From positions 124,001 to 188,000 of the forward strand of contig NZ_JAGKJJ010000005.1 of assembly GCF_020329505.1 (NCBI RefSeq): a stretch of DNA of 64,000 nucleotides, in the 5' to 3' direction. Below are positions 34,721 to 44,691 of this stretch, piece after piece; within the stretch, counting starts at the first letter, position 1, and each line of letters begins with the position of its first letter. Below the pieces are notes generated by a model, which saw only the letters and a list, made by a program, of their open reading frames with translations, had not been told where the DNA came from and searched no databases. The position numbers and the translations under genes are program-made. The DNA comes from Bradyrhizobium semiaridum. Its GTDB lineage: Bacteria > Pseudomonadota > Alphaproteobacteria > Rhizobiales > Xanthobacteraceae.

Positions 34721-35728
34721 TCAGCGGACCTCGGCGAGATAGCGGTCGACGAAGGCTTTTTGCACGTTTTCCATCTCGCCCCAGTCGACGCTCTTGGCGC
34801 GGGCATAGTCGCTGTCGGGCAGAAACTTGTTCTTGACCGCAACCGGCAGTTCGATCGGGCGGGCCGGACGCAGATAGGCATTGGTCCAGATCGCCTGCCC
34901 CTTATCGGACAGCAGATAGTCCATCACCTTCTTGGCCTTCTCCTTGTCCGGCGCGTTCTTCACGAGGCCGACGACATAGGGAAACACCACCGATCCCTCA
35001 CAGGGAATGACAAACTCGAAATTGCCCTTCTCCGAATACTTCGCGCGATAGGCGTTGAAGTCATAGTCGAGCAGGATCGGCATTTCGCCGGAGACGACGC
35101 GGGCATACGAGGTCTGCTTCGGGACGATCGGGTCGTTCTTGCGCAGGTCCTTGAAGAAGCTGATCGCGGGATCGAAATTGCTGGGAGAGCCGCCCAGCGC
35201 CAGATTGACCGCAACGGCGCCGACATAGCCGACCGCCGCCGACGACGGGTCGAGATAGCCGACCATGCCCTTGTAGTCGGGCTTCAGCAGGTCCTTCCAG
35301 CAGGCCGGCACCGGCTTGCCGCCCAGCGCGTCCTTGTTCACGAACAGCCCGAGCGTGCCGGAATGGATCGTGGTCCAATAGCCGTCCGGATCCTTCAGCC
35401 CGGCAGGCACCTGGTCCCAATGGGCGGGCTTGTAGGGTTCAAGCGCATCCTGCGCCTTGGCCTTCATGCCGAAGGTCACACCGAAATAGCCGATATCGCC
35501 GACCGGATTGCTCTTCTCGGCCAGGATCTGCGCCAGCGCCTGCCCGGAATTCTTGTTGTCGTGCGGGATGTCGTAGTTGAGGTCCGCCTTGATCGCCTTC
35601 AGCATCGAGGCCCAGTCCGCCCATTCCGGTGGACAGTTGTAGCAGATCACGTCCGCCGCCTTGGCAGGCTGCCAGGGCGCGATCAGCGTCAGCGCCAGCA
35701 AGGCAAGGACAAGGCGGACGGTCTTCAT
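34721..35728 (-). CDS. ABC importer substrate-binding protein (family 1)
   Basis: A 335-residue periplasmic receptor. The Sec signal occupies residues 1-24 (LVLALLALTLIAPWQPAKA). The mature protein begins DVICYNCPPEWADW, with two close cysteines that could form a disulfide. Later segments NKDALGGKPVPACWKDLLKP and GYLDPSSAAVGYVGA are typical of the family. It heads a five-gene operon ending in the phosphodiesterase, which makes phosphonate or phosphodiester ligands attractive; Fe(III) or polyamine remain possible. Confidence 0.9.
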   Translation of the reverse strand: MKTVRLVLALLALTLIAPWQPAKAADVICYNCPPEWADWASMLKAIKADLNYDIPHDNKNSGQALAQILAEKSNPVGDIGYFGVTFGMKAKAQDALEPYKPAHWDQVPAGLKDPDGYWTTIHSGTLGLFVNKDALGGKPVPACWKDLLKPDYKGMVGYLDPSSAAVGYVGAVAVNLALGGSPSNFDPAISFFKDLRKNDPIVPKQTSYARVVSGEMPILLDYDFNAYRAKYSEKGNFEFVIPCEGSVVFPYVVGLVKNAPDKEKAKKVMDYLLSDKGQAIWTNAYLRPARPIELPVAVKNKFLPDSDYARAKSVDWGEMENVQKAFVDRYLAEVR

Positions 35729-35921
35729 GGCAGGCTCCGGTTTGGCAGAGATGCAATTATGAATTTCAACATCAACCGGGCGATCAAGTATAGGTCACGT
35801 ATGAAGGTTTTGCGACGCGCTTGCTGCCCTGCAGCAAACGGGAAACGCCGACACCTGGGACGGGAATGCTCGCGACAAGCCACCGGTTTGCGTTAGGCTG
35901 CCGTCAAAGCAGGAAGCGCTC

Positions 35922-37073
35922 ATGTATCAGCCCACCGGCGTCACCACCTCGCCCGACCTTCCGATTCCCGATCTGATGAAGGCCTGGGTCCTTGGCGACC
36001 CCGACCAGCTTTTCCTGCACGAGAAGCCGACGCCGGTCCCATCGCGCGCCGAAGTGCTGGTCCGCATCGATGCGGTCGCGATCTGCGCGACTGACCTCGA
36101 GATCATCCATGCGGGATCGCCGGCGAGCATCCAGGGCGGCCTGCCCTTCAACAAGAACTTCACGCCGGGCCACGAATATATGGGCACGGTTGCCGCGCTC
36201 GGGCCCGATGTCGACGAATTTGCGATCGGCGAACGGGTCAGCGTCGAGATTCACGCCGGCTGCGGCCAGTGCAAACGCTGCCGCCAGGGCATGTACACGT
36301 CCTGCCTGAACTACGGAAAGCCGGAAAAGGGTCATCGCGCCAACGGCTTCACGACCGATGGCGGATTTGCCGAATACGCGGTCAATCACATCAACACGCT
36401 GGCGCGCGTACCCGACACCATGAGCGACGCGGAAGCGACGCTCGTGGTGACAGCGGGAACGTCGATGTACGGCTTGACGGAATTGGGGGGATTGGTTGCC
36501 GGCGAGAGCGTCGTTGTGATCGGGCCTGGCCCGATCGGACTGCTCGCAGTCGCCGTGGCAAAGGCGCTTGGGGCAAGCCCGGTCATCCTGACCGGCACGC
36601 GAAACAAGCGGCTGGCGATCGGCCGGGAACTGGGCGCCGATCGCGTCGTCAACATCAATGATGAAGACGCGGTTGTCGTCGTGAAGCAACTGACCGGCGG
36701 GATCGGCGCGGATTATGTCGTCGAATGCGCCGGGACCGAGGCCACGCTCAACCAGGCCATTCACATGACCAACCGCGGCGGCAAGATCTGCCTTGCCGCC
36801 TTCCCGCACGAGGCTGCAACGCTGGATATCGCGCATCTCGTACGAAACAACATCTACGCCTACGGCATCCGCGGCGAAGGCCGCAGCGCGACCCATCGTG
36901 CAATGGAGTTGATGGCCGCGAAGCGATTCGACGCGACACGGATTCACACCCACACGTTTCCGCTCGCCGACCTGCCGACCGCGCTCAGATACGCGCGGGA
37001 CCGTGTCGATGACGCGATCAAGGTCGTCGTCACGAATCGGAACGCTGAGACGATCGCAAGCGCGGCCGAGTAA
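35922..37073 (+). CDS. Zinc-dependent medium-chain alcohol dehydrogenase
   Basis: A 383-residue MDR enzyme. The catalytic zinc region CATDLEIIHAGS and GHEYMGTVAALG is followed by the structural zinc cysteines GCGQCKRCRQGMYTSC. The Rossmann motif is VVVIGPGPIGLLAV, with a threonine-rich loop (TGTRNKRL) after the second strand. AGGAAG precedes the start. It stands alone between the ABC operon (divergent) and the liv genes (convergent). Sorbitol- or threonine-dehydrogenase-like specificities are possible. Confidence 0.9.
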   Translation: MYQPTGVTTSPDLPIPDLMKAWVLGDPDQLFLHEKPTPVPSRAEVLVRIDAVAICATDLEIIHAGSPASIQGGLPFNKNFTPGHEYMGTVAALGPDVDEFAIGERVSVEIHAGCGQCKRCRQGMYTSCLNYGKPEKGHRANGFTTDGGFAEYAVNHINTLARVPDTMSDAEATLVVTAGTSMYGLTELGGLVAGESVVVIGPGPIGLLAVAVAKALGASPVILTGTRNKRLAIGRELGADRVVNINDEDAVVVVKQLTGGIGADYVVECAGTEATLNQAIHMTNRGGKICLAAFPHEAATLDIAHLVRNNIYAYGIRGEGRSATHRAMELMAAKRFDATRIHTHTFPLADLPTALRYARDRVDDAIKVVVTNRNAETIASAAE

Positions 37074-37099
37074 AAGGACGCTCGGGGAAGCGACTTACG

Positions 37100-37804
37100 T
37101 CATACCGAGCAGTAACGTTCCTTGATTTCGCTGTCGGCGAGAAGCGCCGACGCCGATGCCTGGTGCACCACCGATCCCTGATCCAGCACATAGGCACGAT
37201 CAGCGATGTCGAGCGCGAGCTCGACGTTCTGCTCGACCAACAGCACCGTCGTGCCCTGCGCCTTCATGCTGCGGAACAGCGCGAACATCTCGTCAACCAG
37301 CACAGGCATGATTCCCTCCGACGGCTCGTCGAGCATGATCAGGTCGGGCTTTGCGATCATCGCCCGCGCGATCGCCAGCATTTGCTGTTCGCCCCCGGAC
37401 ATAGTGACGGCTTCCTGGTCCATGCGCTCGGCCAGCCGCGGAAAGATACCAGCGATCTCACCGATCAACTCGGATTCGCGCTTCTTCTCCGGCGATGCGA
37501 CAAGACCGAGGCGCAAGTTCTCCCGCACGGACAGGCCCTGCACGATCCGCCGCTCTTCCGGCACGTAGGCGAGTCCCAGCGCAAAACGCGCATGAGCCGG
37601 CTGCTGAAGCAGTTCCTGTCCCTTGAAGATCACCGAGCCGCGCGTTCGATCCATCAGACCCATGATCGATTTCAGCGTGGTGGTCTTGCCTGCGCCATTG
37701 CGTCCGATCAGGCAGACGATCTCGCCCCTGCCGACCTCCAGGCTGATATCCTGCAGCGCGTGGCTTGCTCCATACCAGGCATTGAGCTGGTTGATGCGCA
37801 GCAT
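37100..37804 (-). CDS. livF: Branched-chain-type ABC importer ATPase LivF
   Basis: A 234-residue ATPase with Walker A GRNGAGKT at 34-41, MSGGEQQML as signature and LIMLDEPSEGIMP as Walker B. Start 37804 (MLRINQLNAWYG) gives the family length and lies four bases after livG's stop. Last gene of the long minus-strand unit that begins with the FAD subunit at 45573. HAAT-type importers carry many ligands besides amino acids, including aromatic acids and amides. Confidence 0.93.
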   Translation of the reverse strand: MLRINQLNAWYGASHALQDISLEVGRGEIVCLIGRNGAGKTTTLKSIMGLMDRTRGSVIFKGQELLQQPAHARFALGLAYVPEERRIVQGLSVRENLRLGLVASPEKKRESELIGEIAGIFPRLAERMDQEAVTMSGGEQQMLAIARAMIAKPDLIMLDEPSEGIMPVLVDEMFALFRSMKAQGTTVLLVEQNVELALDIADRAYVLDQGSVVHQASASALLADSEIKERYCSV

Positions 37805-37808
37805 CCAG

Positions 37809-38579
37809 TCAATGCTCCCGCTGGCCGAGATAGACGCGCTTGACCGCCTCGTTCTGCCGGACCTCCTGCGGCGTGCCCTCGGCAAGCAGCTCGCCGTGAT
37901 GCAGCACGAGGATGCGATTGCTGATCCCCAGCACCAGCTTCATCTTGTGCTCGACGAGGATGACCGTGCGCTCCAGCGCGAGCTTCACGATCAGGTCCAT
38001 CATGGTCCGGGTTTCCTCCGGACTCATGCCTGCCGTCGGCTCATCCAGCAGCAGCAAGCGGGGCTGGCTGGCAAGCGCCATACCGATCTCCAGCGCCCGC
38101 TGCTCGCCGTGCGCCAGCGTCTTGGCTGCACGCTCCCGGGATTCCCATAGCCCGACCAGGGCAAGCAGCTCGTCGGCGCGCTCCACCAGCTCACTGAGCC
38201 GGGCGCGCGGCCGCCAGATATCATACCGCGACACCAACGCCTGCAAGCCGACCCTGATATTCTCGCGCGTGGTGAGCTGCGGGAACACGCTGGTGATCTG
38301 AAACGACTTTGCAATCCCCATATGCGCAAAGCGATGCTGCGGCAGACCCGTGACATCCCGGCCCTCGAACTCGACGCGGCCATTCGAGGGCGGAAAGGCG
38401 CCGCAGAGCAGATTGAAGTAGGTGCTCTTGCCGGCCCCGTTCGGGCCGATGATCGACGTGATCTTGCCCTTGCAGAACTCGGCGGAGATATTGTTCAGCG
38501 CGACAAATTTTCCGAACGTCTTGCCGACCCCCTTGGTGCGCAGGATGATCTCGCTCGATTGCGCCGCTCCAGCCGTCAT
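37809..38579 (-). CDS. livG: Branched-chain-type ABC importer ATPase LivG
   Basis: A 256-residue ATPase. Walker A GPNGAGKST is near residue 42, the signature is LAHGEQRALEI and Walker B LLLLDEPTAGMSPEE. The start overlaps livM's stop by four bases (ATGA). The longer upstream frame is antisense-like and unconserved. Confidence 0.93.
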   Translation of the reverse strand: MTAGAAQSSEIILRTKGVGKTFGKFVALNNISAEFCKGKITSIIGPNGAGKSTYFNLLCGAFPPSNGRVEFEGRDVTGLPQHRFAHMGIAKSFQITSVFPQLTTRENIRVGLQALVSRYDIWRPRARLSELVERADELLALVGLWESRERAAKTLAHGEQRALEIGMALASQPRLLLLDEPTAGMSPEETRTMMDLIVKLALERTVILVEHKMKLVLGISNRILVLHHGELLAEGTPQEVRQNEAVKRVYLGQREH

Positions 38580-39562
38580 CGGCGGCCTCGTGCGATCAGC
38601 GTGCCCCAAATGCCCGCCGGGAAGAACAGCACGCAGGCGATGAAGATGGCGCCCACGATAAGCTGCCAATGCACCGTCCACACCGAGACGACGTTCTCCA
38701 GAACGAGGAAAACCGCCGCGCCGATCATCGGTCCGAAGAACGTCCCCATGCCGCCAAGCAGCGCAATCATCACCACGAGACCCGAGGTCTCGTAATGCAA
38801 TATCTCGATCGGAACGATCGACAGATGCAGCGCTTGCAGCGCGCCGGCAAGGCCGCAGAAGCCGCCCGACAGGACGAAGGTCAGCAGACGCGTCAAGGTG
38901 ACGTCATAGCCCGATGCGCGCGCACGCATCTCGTTCTCCCGCACCGCTTCGATGACGGCCCCGAATGGCGAGGCGAGGATGCGGGACATCGCGAAGAATG
39001 CGGCGATCACGAATGCTGCGATGACGTAATAGCGGATCATCGGATTGATGAAATCAAGCCGCAGGCCGAACAGGTCGATGGTGCGGACGTTGATGCCGCG
39101 CAGGCCGTTCTCACCTCCGGTCCAATCCACCGCCTGATAGAACAAATAATAGACGCATTGCGAGAGCGCCATCGTGACCATGGCGAAGTAGATGCCGCGG
39201 GTCCGGATCGCGAGCACACCGATCAACAGCGCCATCACCAGCCCGCCGAGAACGCCGGCTGCGATTGCGGCGTACCACGGCCAGCCGAAATGCACGATCG
39301 CGATGCCGCAAAGATAGGCCCCGGTTCCGAGCAGTGCGGCATGACCAAACGACAGCAGGCCGAGATAGCCGAACACCAAATTGAAGCCGAGAGCATAGAG
39401 CCCGTAGATCAGGATATTCACCGCCAGGGCGGTGAACGGCATCACCAGCGGAAAAATCAGGATCACCACGGCTGCGAGACTGGCGCGATGCCGCGTCGCA
39501 AAATCGTACCAGCTGAAGGTCGCCGCGCGGGACTTCTCGAGGGACTCGGTAACTTCGGTCAT
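38576..39562 (-). CDS. livM: Branched-chain-type ABC importer permease LivM
   Basis: A 328-residue permease with 8-9 helices. The segments LGFNLVFGYLGLLSFGHAAL and SGGFCGLAGALQAL are typical. It starts seven bases after livH's stop. Partner of LivH in the transmembrane channel. Confidence 0.92.
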   Translation of the reverse strand: MTEVTESLEKSRAATFSWYDFATRHRASLAAVVILIFPLVMPFTALAVNILIYGLYALGFNLVFGYLGLLSFGHAALLGTGAYLCGIAIVHFGWPWYAAIAAGVLGGLVMALLIGVLAIRTRGIYFAMVTMALSQCVYYLFYQAVDWTGGENGLRGINVRTIDLFGLRLDFINPMIRYYVIAAFVIAAFFAMSRILASPFGAVIEAVRENEMRARASGYDVTLTRLLTFVLSGGFCGLAGALQALHLSIVPIEILHYETSGLVVMIALLGGMGTFFGPMIGAAVFLVLENVVSVWTVHWQLIVGAIFIACVLFFPAGIWGTLIARGRR

Positions 39563-39569
39563 GCCCGGC

Positions 39570-40454
39570 TCAACTCAGCAATCCGGCGCGACCGAAGAAG
39601 CCCTGCGGACGGACGATCAGCACGACCGCCATCAAGGCGAAGATAGATACCTTGGCCATTTCAGGCGCGAACAGCGACGTCATGCCGACGACCACGCCGA
39701 CCAGAAGACCCGCCAGCACCGCACCGCCGATCGATCCCATGCCGCCCACCACCGTCACCACGAAGGCTTCCGCAAGGATGGTGCCGCCCATCTCGGGAAT
39801 GACACCTTGCAGCGGGGCGGCCAACAGGCCGGCGAATCCCGCAATCGCAGTTCCGATCCCGAACACGATCAGCCAGACCCGCGAGACGTCGACGCCAAGG
39901 ACGCGGACGATCTGCGGATCGCGCGCACCCGCGCGGATGATGAGCCCGAAACTGGTCTTCTCCAGGAACAGCCAGAGCGCCAGCAGCACGGCGGCCGTCG
40001 CGCCGATCACAAACAGGCGGTAGAGCGGGAAATACCCGACGCCGATATTCACGGCGCCCTGCAGAATCTCGGGCGTATCGAACGGATAGCCGGTTTTGCC
40101 GAAGGCAATGCGCACACATTCGACCATCACATAGCTGAGACCAAAGGTCAGCAGCAGCGGATAGTCGATGCCGCGGCCATAGAGCGGTCGGATCAGCACG
40201 CGTTCGACGGCAAGTCCGAACAGCCCGATCAGGAGCGGCACGGCGACCAGACAGAGCCAGAAATTGCCGCCAAGCGAGATCAGGTAGAGACCGACATAGG
40301 CGCCGACCATGTAGAACGCCCCATGGGCGAAGTTGACGACGGTCAGCATCCCGAAGATCAGCGAAAGTCCGATCGCAAACAGCACATAGATCGCGCCGAG
40401 CGCCAGCCCGGCGAACAATTGCAGCGCGATCAAGTCAAAGCTCAGGCCCGCCAT
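39570..40454 (-). CDS. livH: Branched-chain-type ABC importer permease LivH
   Basis: A 294-residue permease with about eight helices and the LivH signature GLSLIFGMLTVVNFAHGAFY near residue 28. GGGAGGATGA precedes the start. It follows the receptor gene by 53 bases. Confidence 0.92.
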   Translation of the reverse strand: MAGLSFDLIALQLFAGLALGAIYVLFAIGLSLIFGMLTVVNFAHGAFYMVGAYVGLYLISLGGNFWLCLVAVPLLIGLFGLAVERVLIRPLYGRGIDYPLLLTFGLSYVMVECVRIAFGKTGYPFDTPEILQGAVNIGVGYFPLYRLFVIGATAAVLLALWLFLEKTSFGLIIRAGARDPQIVRVLGVDVSRVWLIVFGIGTAIAGFAGLLAAPLQGVIPEMGGTILAEAFVVTVVGGMGSIGGAVLAGLLVGVVVGMTSLFAPEMAKVSIFALMAVVLIVRPQGFFGRAGLLS

Positions 40455-40507
40455 TCATCCTCCCAAAGTGGCACGCGCCGGCCCGCGGCGCGCGCCATCT
40501 CGCTCAA

Positions 40508-41758
40508 TCAACTCTTGTGGCCGAGTGCTTCGCAGGTCCGCAGGTTCTTCTCGTCGGAATCGTCGCTCGCAAGAACCTCGAACACGTCGGAGTCGTTCTT
40601 CATGTCCTTCGACTTGGATCTGATCACAAGGATGGACTGCACCGACTGATGATCGCATTTGCGGTAATATTGCGGGCCCTTGTAATAGTCGTACTTCAGG
40701 GCCTCCATAGCGGAGACGACCTTGTCGGTCTCGACGCTGCCCGCGGCCTTGACCGCTTGAAGAACCGTCCGAACGCCGCCATAGCCGAGCGCGCCGTAGT
40801 CGGTCGGCAGCTTGCCGTCATACATCTTGCGGAACGCATCGTTGAATGCCTTGGTCGAGGCGAACTTGTCCTCGATGCCCCAATAGAACGAGCACCCGCC
40901 GACGACGCCCTCGAACGCCTGGGCGCCCGCCGCGACGCGACTGGCGTGCGAAAGCAGCGGCGCGATGATCTGGATCGACTTCTTGACGCCGAAGTCGGTT
41001 GCCTGCTTCAGCACGATTTGCTGATCCCGGCCGAAATTGCTGATGCAAAGGATGTCGGGCTTCAACGCCTGAAGGCGCGGCAGCAGAGTCGAGAAATCAC
41101 TCGTTCCCAGCGGATGGCGGATATCGCCGAGGTTCTCGATATTGAACTGCTTGCCGACCTCGAGGAAGCCGCGGACCATTTCGTGACCATAGGCATAATC
41201 CGCAGTCAGGAATGCGACCTTCTTGCCGAACTTCGAGAAGGCATAACGGCCGACCGCGCCCGACGTCATATGCGGATTGAGAGCCTCGTGGAACGTGTAC
41301 TTGCTGAAGTCGGCAGCTTCGTTGATGGCATCGGACTGGCTGATCGAATTGAAGATGATGCCGCGCTCCTTGGTGACGTTGTTGATCGCGAGCTGGACCG
41401 CCGCTGAGAGGCTGCCGACCACGAAATTGACCTTCTCCTTTTCGACCAGCTCTAGTGTCCGCGTCGCAGCCTCGCCGGGGTTCAGCTTGTCGTCGCGCAC
41501 GACCAGCTCGGCCTTGCGACCATTGAGGCCGCCGGAGTCGTTGAACTGGGCGACAGCGAGTTGTCCGGCACGCACTTGGTCCTGCGCCTCCGCGCCATAG
41601 GGACCTGTCAGGGGAACAGGGAAGCCGATCTTGATCGGGGCTTCCTGCGCCTGAAGCAGATTGATGCGGAAGGGCGAGGCGGCGAGAACGGCGCCGGCAC
41701 TCGCGGCCGTCAGGAGCCGGCGGCGCGACATCCACCCGGCCTTGGTCACCTTCGTCAT
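40508..41758 (-). CDS. Branched-chain-type ABC importer substrate-binding protein
   Basis: A 416-residue periplasmic receptor (Peripla_BP_6 type). The leader MSRRRLLTAASAGAVLAAS is Tat-like, and the mature part starts near APIKIGFPVPLTGPYGAEA. The ligand-binding stretches NFVVGSLSAAVQLAINNV and FLTADYAYGHEMVRGFLEVG are typical. GGGGAGGAA lies upstream of the start. It is directly downstream of the molybdenum hydroxylase large subunit, which links the imported ligand to hydroxylation. Confidence 0.92.
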   Translation of the reverse strand: MTKVTKAGWMSRRRLLTAASAGAVLAASPFRINLLQAQEAPIKIGFPVPLTGPYGAEAQDQVRAGQLAVAQFNDSGGLNGRKAELVVRDDKLNPGEAATRTLELVEKEKVNFVVGSLSAAVQLAINNVTKERGIIFNSISQSDAINEAADFSKYTFHEALNPHMTSGAVGRYAFSKFGKKVAFLTADYAYGHEMVRGFLEVGKQFNIENLGDIRHPLGTSDFSTLLPRLQALKPDILCISNFGRDQQIVLKQATDFGVKKSIQIIAPLLSHASRVAAGAQAFEGVVGGCSFYWGIEDKFASTKAFNDAFRKMYDGKLPTDYGALGYGGVRTVLQAVKAAGSVETDKVVSAMEALKYDYYKGPQYYRKCDHQSVQSILVIRSKSKDMKNDSDVFEVLASDDSDEKNLRTCEALGHKS

Positions 41759-41825
41759 GACTATTCCTCCCCAAGAATTGTCTGTCTGGCTTATCGTGAT
41801 CGTTGTTGCCCGGAACGTCCCCGCT

Positions 41826-44213
41826 TCAAATCCGCCCCAGAGCCGTCAGGATAACCTGAGGCGTGAGCGGAATCTCGGTAATTATCACGCCGAACGGCCG
41901 AAGCGCATCATTGACCGCATTGGCGACCGCAGCCGCCGCGCCGGCCGTCCCGGCCTCCCCTGCTCCCTTCGCCCCCAATTCCGATTCCAGCGTCGGCGAC
42001 ACCACGTGACCGATCTCGATGTCGGGCATTTCCCCCGACATCGGCACGAGGTAATCAGCCATATTGGCGTTGGTCAGCTGCCCGCGCTCGTCGTAGATGC
42101 ACTTCTCGAACAGTGCGGCGCCCAACCCCTGCACGACGCCGCCCCGGATCTGCTCGTCGACCAATTGCGGATTGATGATGGTGCCGCAGTCTTCGACGAC
42201 CCAATGCTTGAGCAGCTTAATGAACCCGGTCTCGGTATCGATCTCGAGCCAGGACGCCTGAACGCCATTGGTGAAGGCAAAGGGATACTGGCGCGGAACA
42301 AAGTGCCGGGTCGCCATCAATTCCGGCCGAATGCCGGGCGGCAATGTATCCGGCCGGAAATAGACGATCCGCGCCAGCTCGCTCAGCTCGATCCGTGGCG
42401 TGCCATCGATGGCGTCGACGACGCTGTTACCGGCGATATCGAGCCCCGCCGGCGTCGATTGCAGGATGGCCGCGGCCACATCCAGGATATTCGCGCGCAG
42501 AACCTTGGCGGCTTGCAGCGCGGCTTCGCCGCCAATGCCGGCGCCGCGGGAAGCCCAGGTGCCTCCCCCGTAAGGTGTGTTGTCCGTATCTCCAAGGATG
42601 ACGCGCACCCGATCCATCGAAACGCCGAGCACGCTGCCAACGATCTGGGCAGTCAGCGACTCCGATCCTTGCCCCTGCTCCGTGATGCTGGTCTGGCAGA
42701 TCACCGAGCCTTGCGCGTCGAGCCGCACCGCGACGCCGTCTTGCGACGAAATCTTCGCGCCACCGACGCCGTAGAAGGCCGCGCTCGGATTGGTTATCTC
42801 GATGAAGCTGGCGATGCCGATTCCCCGGTGAACCTTCGTGCCCCGCAAAGCGGCCTGCTCAGCGCGCAAGCCTTCGTAGTCCATCATCTGAAGCAGCTTC
42901 GTCAATGAGGCATGATGCGACAGCCGCTCGAACTTCATGCCGGAGGGCGAGGTACAAGGGTAGGCATCGTCGGCGATCAAGTTGCGCCGACGGATTTCGA
43001 CCGGGTCCATGCCAATCTTCGCGGCAGCCAGGTCGACCAGTCCTTCGGTCACCGAACAGGCGATTGGATGCCCGACCGCCCGGTACTGGCACATCACATT
43101 CTTGTTCTGGAACACGACCCGGGCGCGAGCCCGATAGTTCTGGGTGAGATATGGCCCGCCGACCAGATTGACCACCTGATTTGCCTCGACGGCGCTGGTC
43201 CGCGGATACATCGAATAGGGGCCGATCCCGGTCAAATCGTCGATCTCGAAGGCGGTAATCGTGCCGTCCTGCTTGACACCAATCCGGCCCTTGCAGCGAT
43301 GATCGCGGGCATGAATATCGGTGTTGAAGCTTTCGACGCGGTCGGCAACGAATTTGATCGGCCGGCGTAGCAGCTTCGATAGCGCGTAGGTCGCCATCTC
43401 ATCCGCATAAATGTGGACCTTGATGCCGAAAGACCCACCCACATCCTTGCAGACCACACGCACCTGGGTTTCTTTGAGCCCCAGATGCAAGGCCGCGATG
43501 TTCTGCACCATGTGAGGTGCCTGCGTTCCCTGATAGATCGTGAGCCGTGCCTCCGCCGCGTTCCAGTCGGCAACCACCGCCCGCGGTTCGAGTGTTACGC
43601 CGGTGTGGCGTCCGAAGAGGAACTCGGCTTCAACCACGGCATCGGACCCGGACAGCGCGAGATCAACATCGCCGGCATGGAGAGCCCGCTCAAAGGCAAG
43701 ATTATCGCCAAGCGAAGCATGAATGATCGGCGTCGACGGATCGAGCGCGGTACGCATATCGGTGACCGCGTCAAGTTGTTCGTAATCGACAGCAATTTGC
43801 TCGGCGGCATCTTCGGCCGCCGCTCTGCTGGTCGCCACAACAGCTGCAACGGCCTCCCCCTGCCAACAAACCCGGCCAACTGCGATTGCCCGCTGTGGCG
43901 CCGACTTCAAACCCTTCATGTGTGAAAGCACGCCGACCCAAGGCGTTATGACAGTCTCGAGCTCACGACCGGAGACCACCGCAACGACGCCGGGCATCCG
44001 CCTCGCGGCGTCGGCATCGATCGACACGATCCGGGCATGCGCATGTGGCGACCGCAGAAACACAACATGCGCCATCCGCGGCAATTCGAGGTCGCTGACA
44101 TACTGTCCGCGGCCTTGCAGCAGCCTGTCGAGGTTCGGCCGCGGCACCGTCTTGCCGATATAGGAATTCGGGCGATCAAGCACCGACAGCGCATCCATCG
44201 CCGAACCGGTCAT
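41826..44213 (-). CDS. Molybdenum hydroxylase large subunit (xanthine dehydrogenase family)
   Basis: A 795-residue catalytic subunit carrying the Mo-MCD cofactor. Visible are KDVGGSFGIKVHIYADE, YGGGTWASRGAGIGGEA and the catalytic GAKGAGEAG with Glu753. The active-site loop CQYRAVGHP lacks the AYxCSFR of true CO dehydrogenase, so an N-heterocycle, aldehyde or aromatic substrate is likelier. Start 44213 overlaps the 2Fe-2S gene stop by four bases. The subunit order FAD, 2Fe-2S, Mo fits this enzyme class. Confidence 0.92.
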   Translation of the reverse strand: MTGSAMDALSVLDRPNSYIGKTVPRPNLDRLLQGRGQYVSDLELPRMAHVVFLRSPHAHARIVSIDADAARRMPGVVAVVSGRELETVITPWVGVLSHMKGLKSAPQRAIAVGRVCWQGEAVAAVVATSRAAAEDAAEQIAVDYEQLDAVTDMRTALDPSTPIIHASLGDNLAFERALHAGDVDLALSGSDAVVEAEFLFGRHTGVTLEPRAVVADWNAAEARLTIYQGTQAPHMVQNIAALHLGLKETQVRVVCKDVGGSFGIKVHIYADEMATYALSKLLRRPIKFVADRVESFNTDIHARDHRCKGRIGVKQDGTITAFEIDDLTGIGPYSMYPRTSAVEANQVVNLVGGPYLTQNYRARARVVFQNKNVMCQYRAVGHPIACSVTEGLVDLAAAKIGMDPVEIRRRNLIADDAYPCTSPSGMKFERLSHHASLTKLLQMMDYEGLRAEQAALRGTKVHRGIGIASFIEITNPSAAFYGVGGAKISSQDGVAVRLDAQGSVICQTSITEQGQGSESLTAQIVGSVLGVSMDRVRVILGDTDNTPYGGGTWASRGAGIGGEAALQAAKVLRANILDVAAAILQSTPAGLDIAGNSVVDAIDGTPRIELSELARIVYFRPDTLPPGIRPELMATRHFVPRQYPFAFTNGVQASWLEIDTETGFIKLLKHWVVEDCGTIINPQLVDEQIRGGVVQGLGAALFEKCIYDERGQLTNANMADYLVPMSGEMPDIEIGHVVSPTLESELGAKGAGEAGTAGAAAAVANAVNDALRPFGVIITEIPLTPQVILTALGRI

Positions 44214-44683
44214 GCGGAGCGCCCCGCGCGTGCTTTGGCCGTTGCCTCGACGGCGTCCACGATCGCCTGATAGCCAGTGCAACGACAGTAGTTGCCCGAT
44301 AGATGTTGGCGGATTGCCGCGCGGTCCGGGACTGGCGATTGCTTCAGCAGATCCTGCGCCGTAATCAGCATTCCCGGCGTGCAATAGCCGCACTGCAACG
44401 CGTTGCGCTGGCGGAATGCCGCCTGCAGGTCAGCAACCTCGCCGCTGTCGGATAGTCCTTCGATCGTCTCGATCGACGCGCCGTGCGCCTGCACCGCCAG
44501 CATCAGGCATGAGCGAACAATCTCGCCATCGACACGGATTGTGCAGGCACCGCAGACCCCATGCTCGCAACCAACGTGAGTTCCCGTCAGCTTCAGATTC
44601 TCGCGAAGGAAATCGGCCAGGCTGAGCCGCGGCAACACGACTGCATCCATGGGCTCGCCGTTGATCAGAAGTGAAACCGGCAT
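44210..44683 (-). CDS. Molybdenum hydroxylase small [2Fe-2S] subunit
   Basis: A 157-residue electron-transfer subunit. The plant-type cluster uses Cys39, Cys44, Cys47 and Cys59; the second cluster uses Cys98, Cys101, Cys133 and Cys135 (QCGYCTPG, YCRCTGY). Start 44683 lies eight bases after the FAD subunit's stop; the longer frame would run into that gene. It links the Mo centre to the FAD subunit. Confidence 0.93.
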   Translation of the reverse strand: MPVSLLINGEPMDAVVLPRLSLADFLRENLKLTGTHVGCEHGVCGACTIRVDGEIVRSCLMLAVQAHGASIETIEGLSDSGEVADLQAAFRQRNALQCGYCTPGMLITAQDLLKQSPVPDRAAIRQHLSGNYCRCTGYQAIVDAVEATAKARAGRSA

Positions 44684-44691
44684 CGGTGCAA

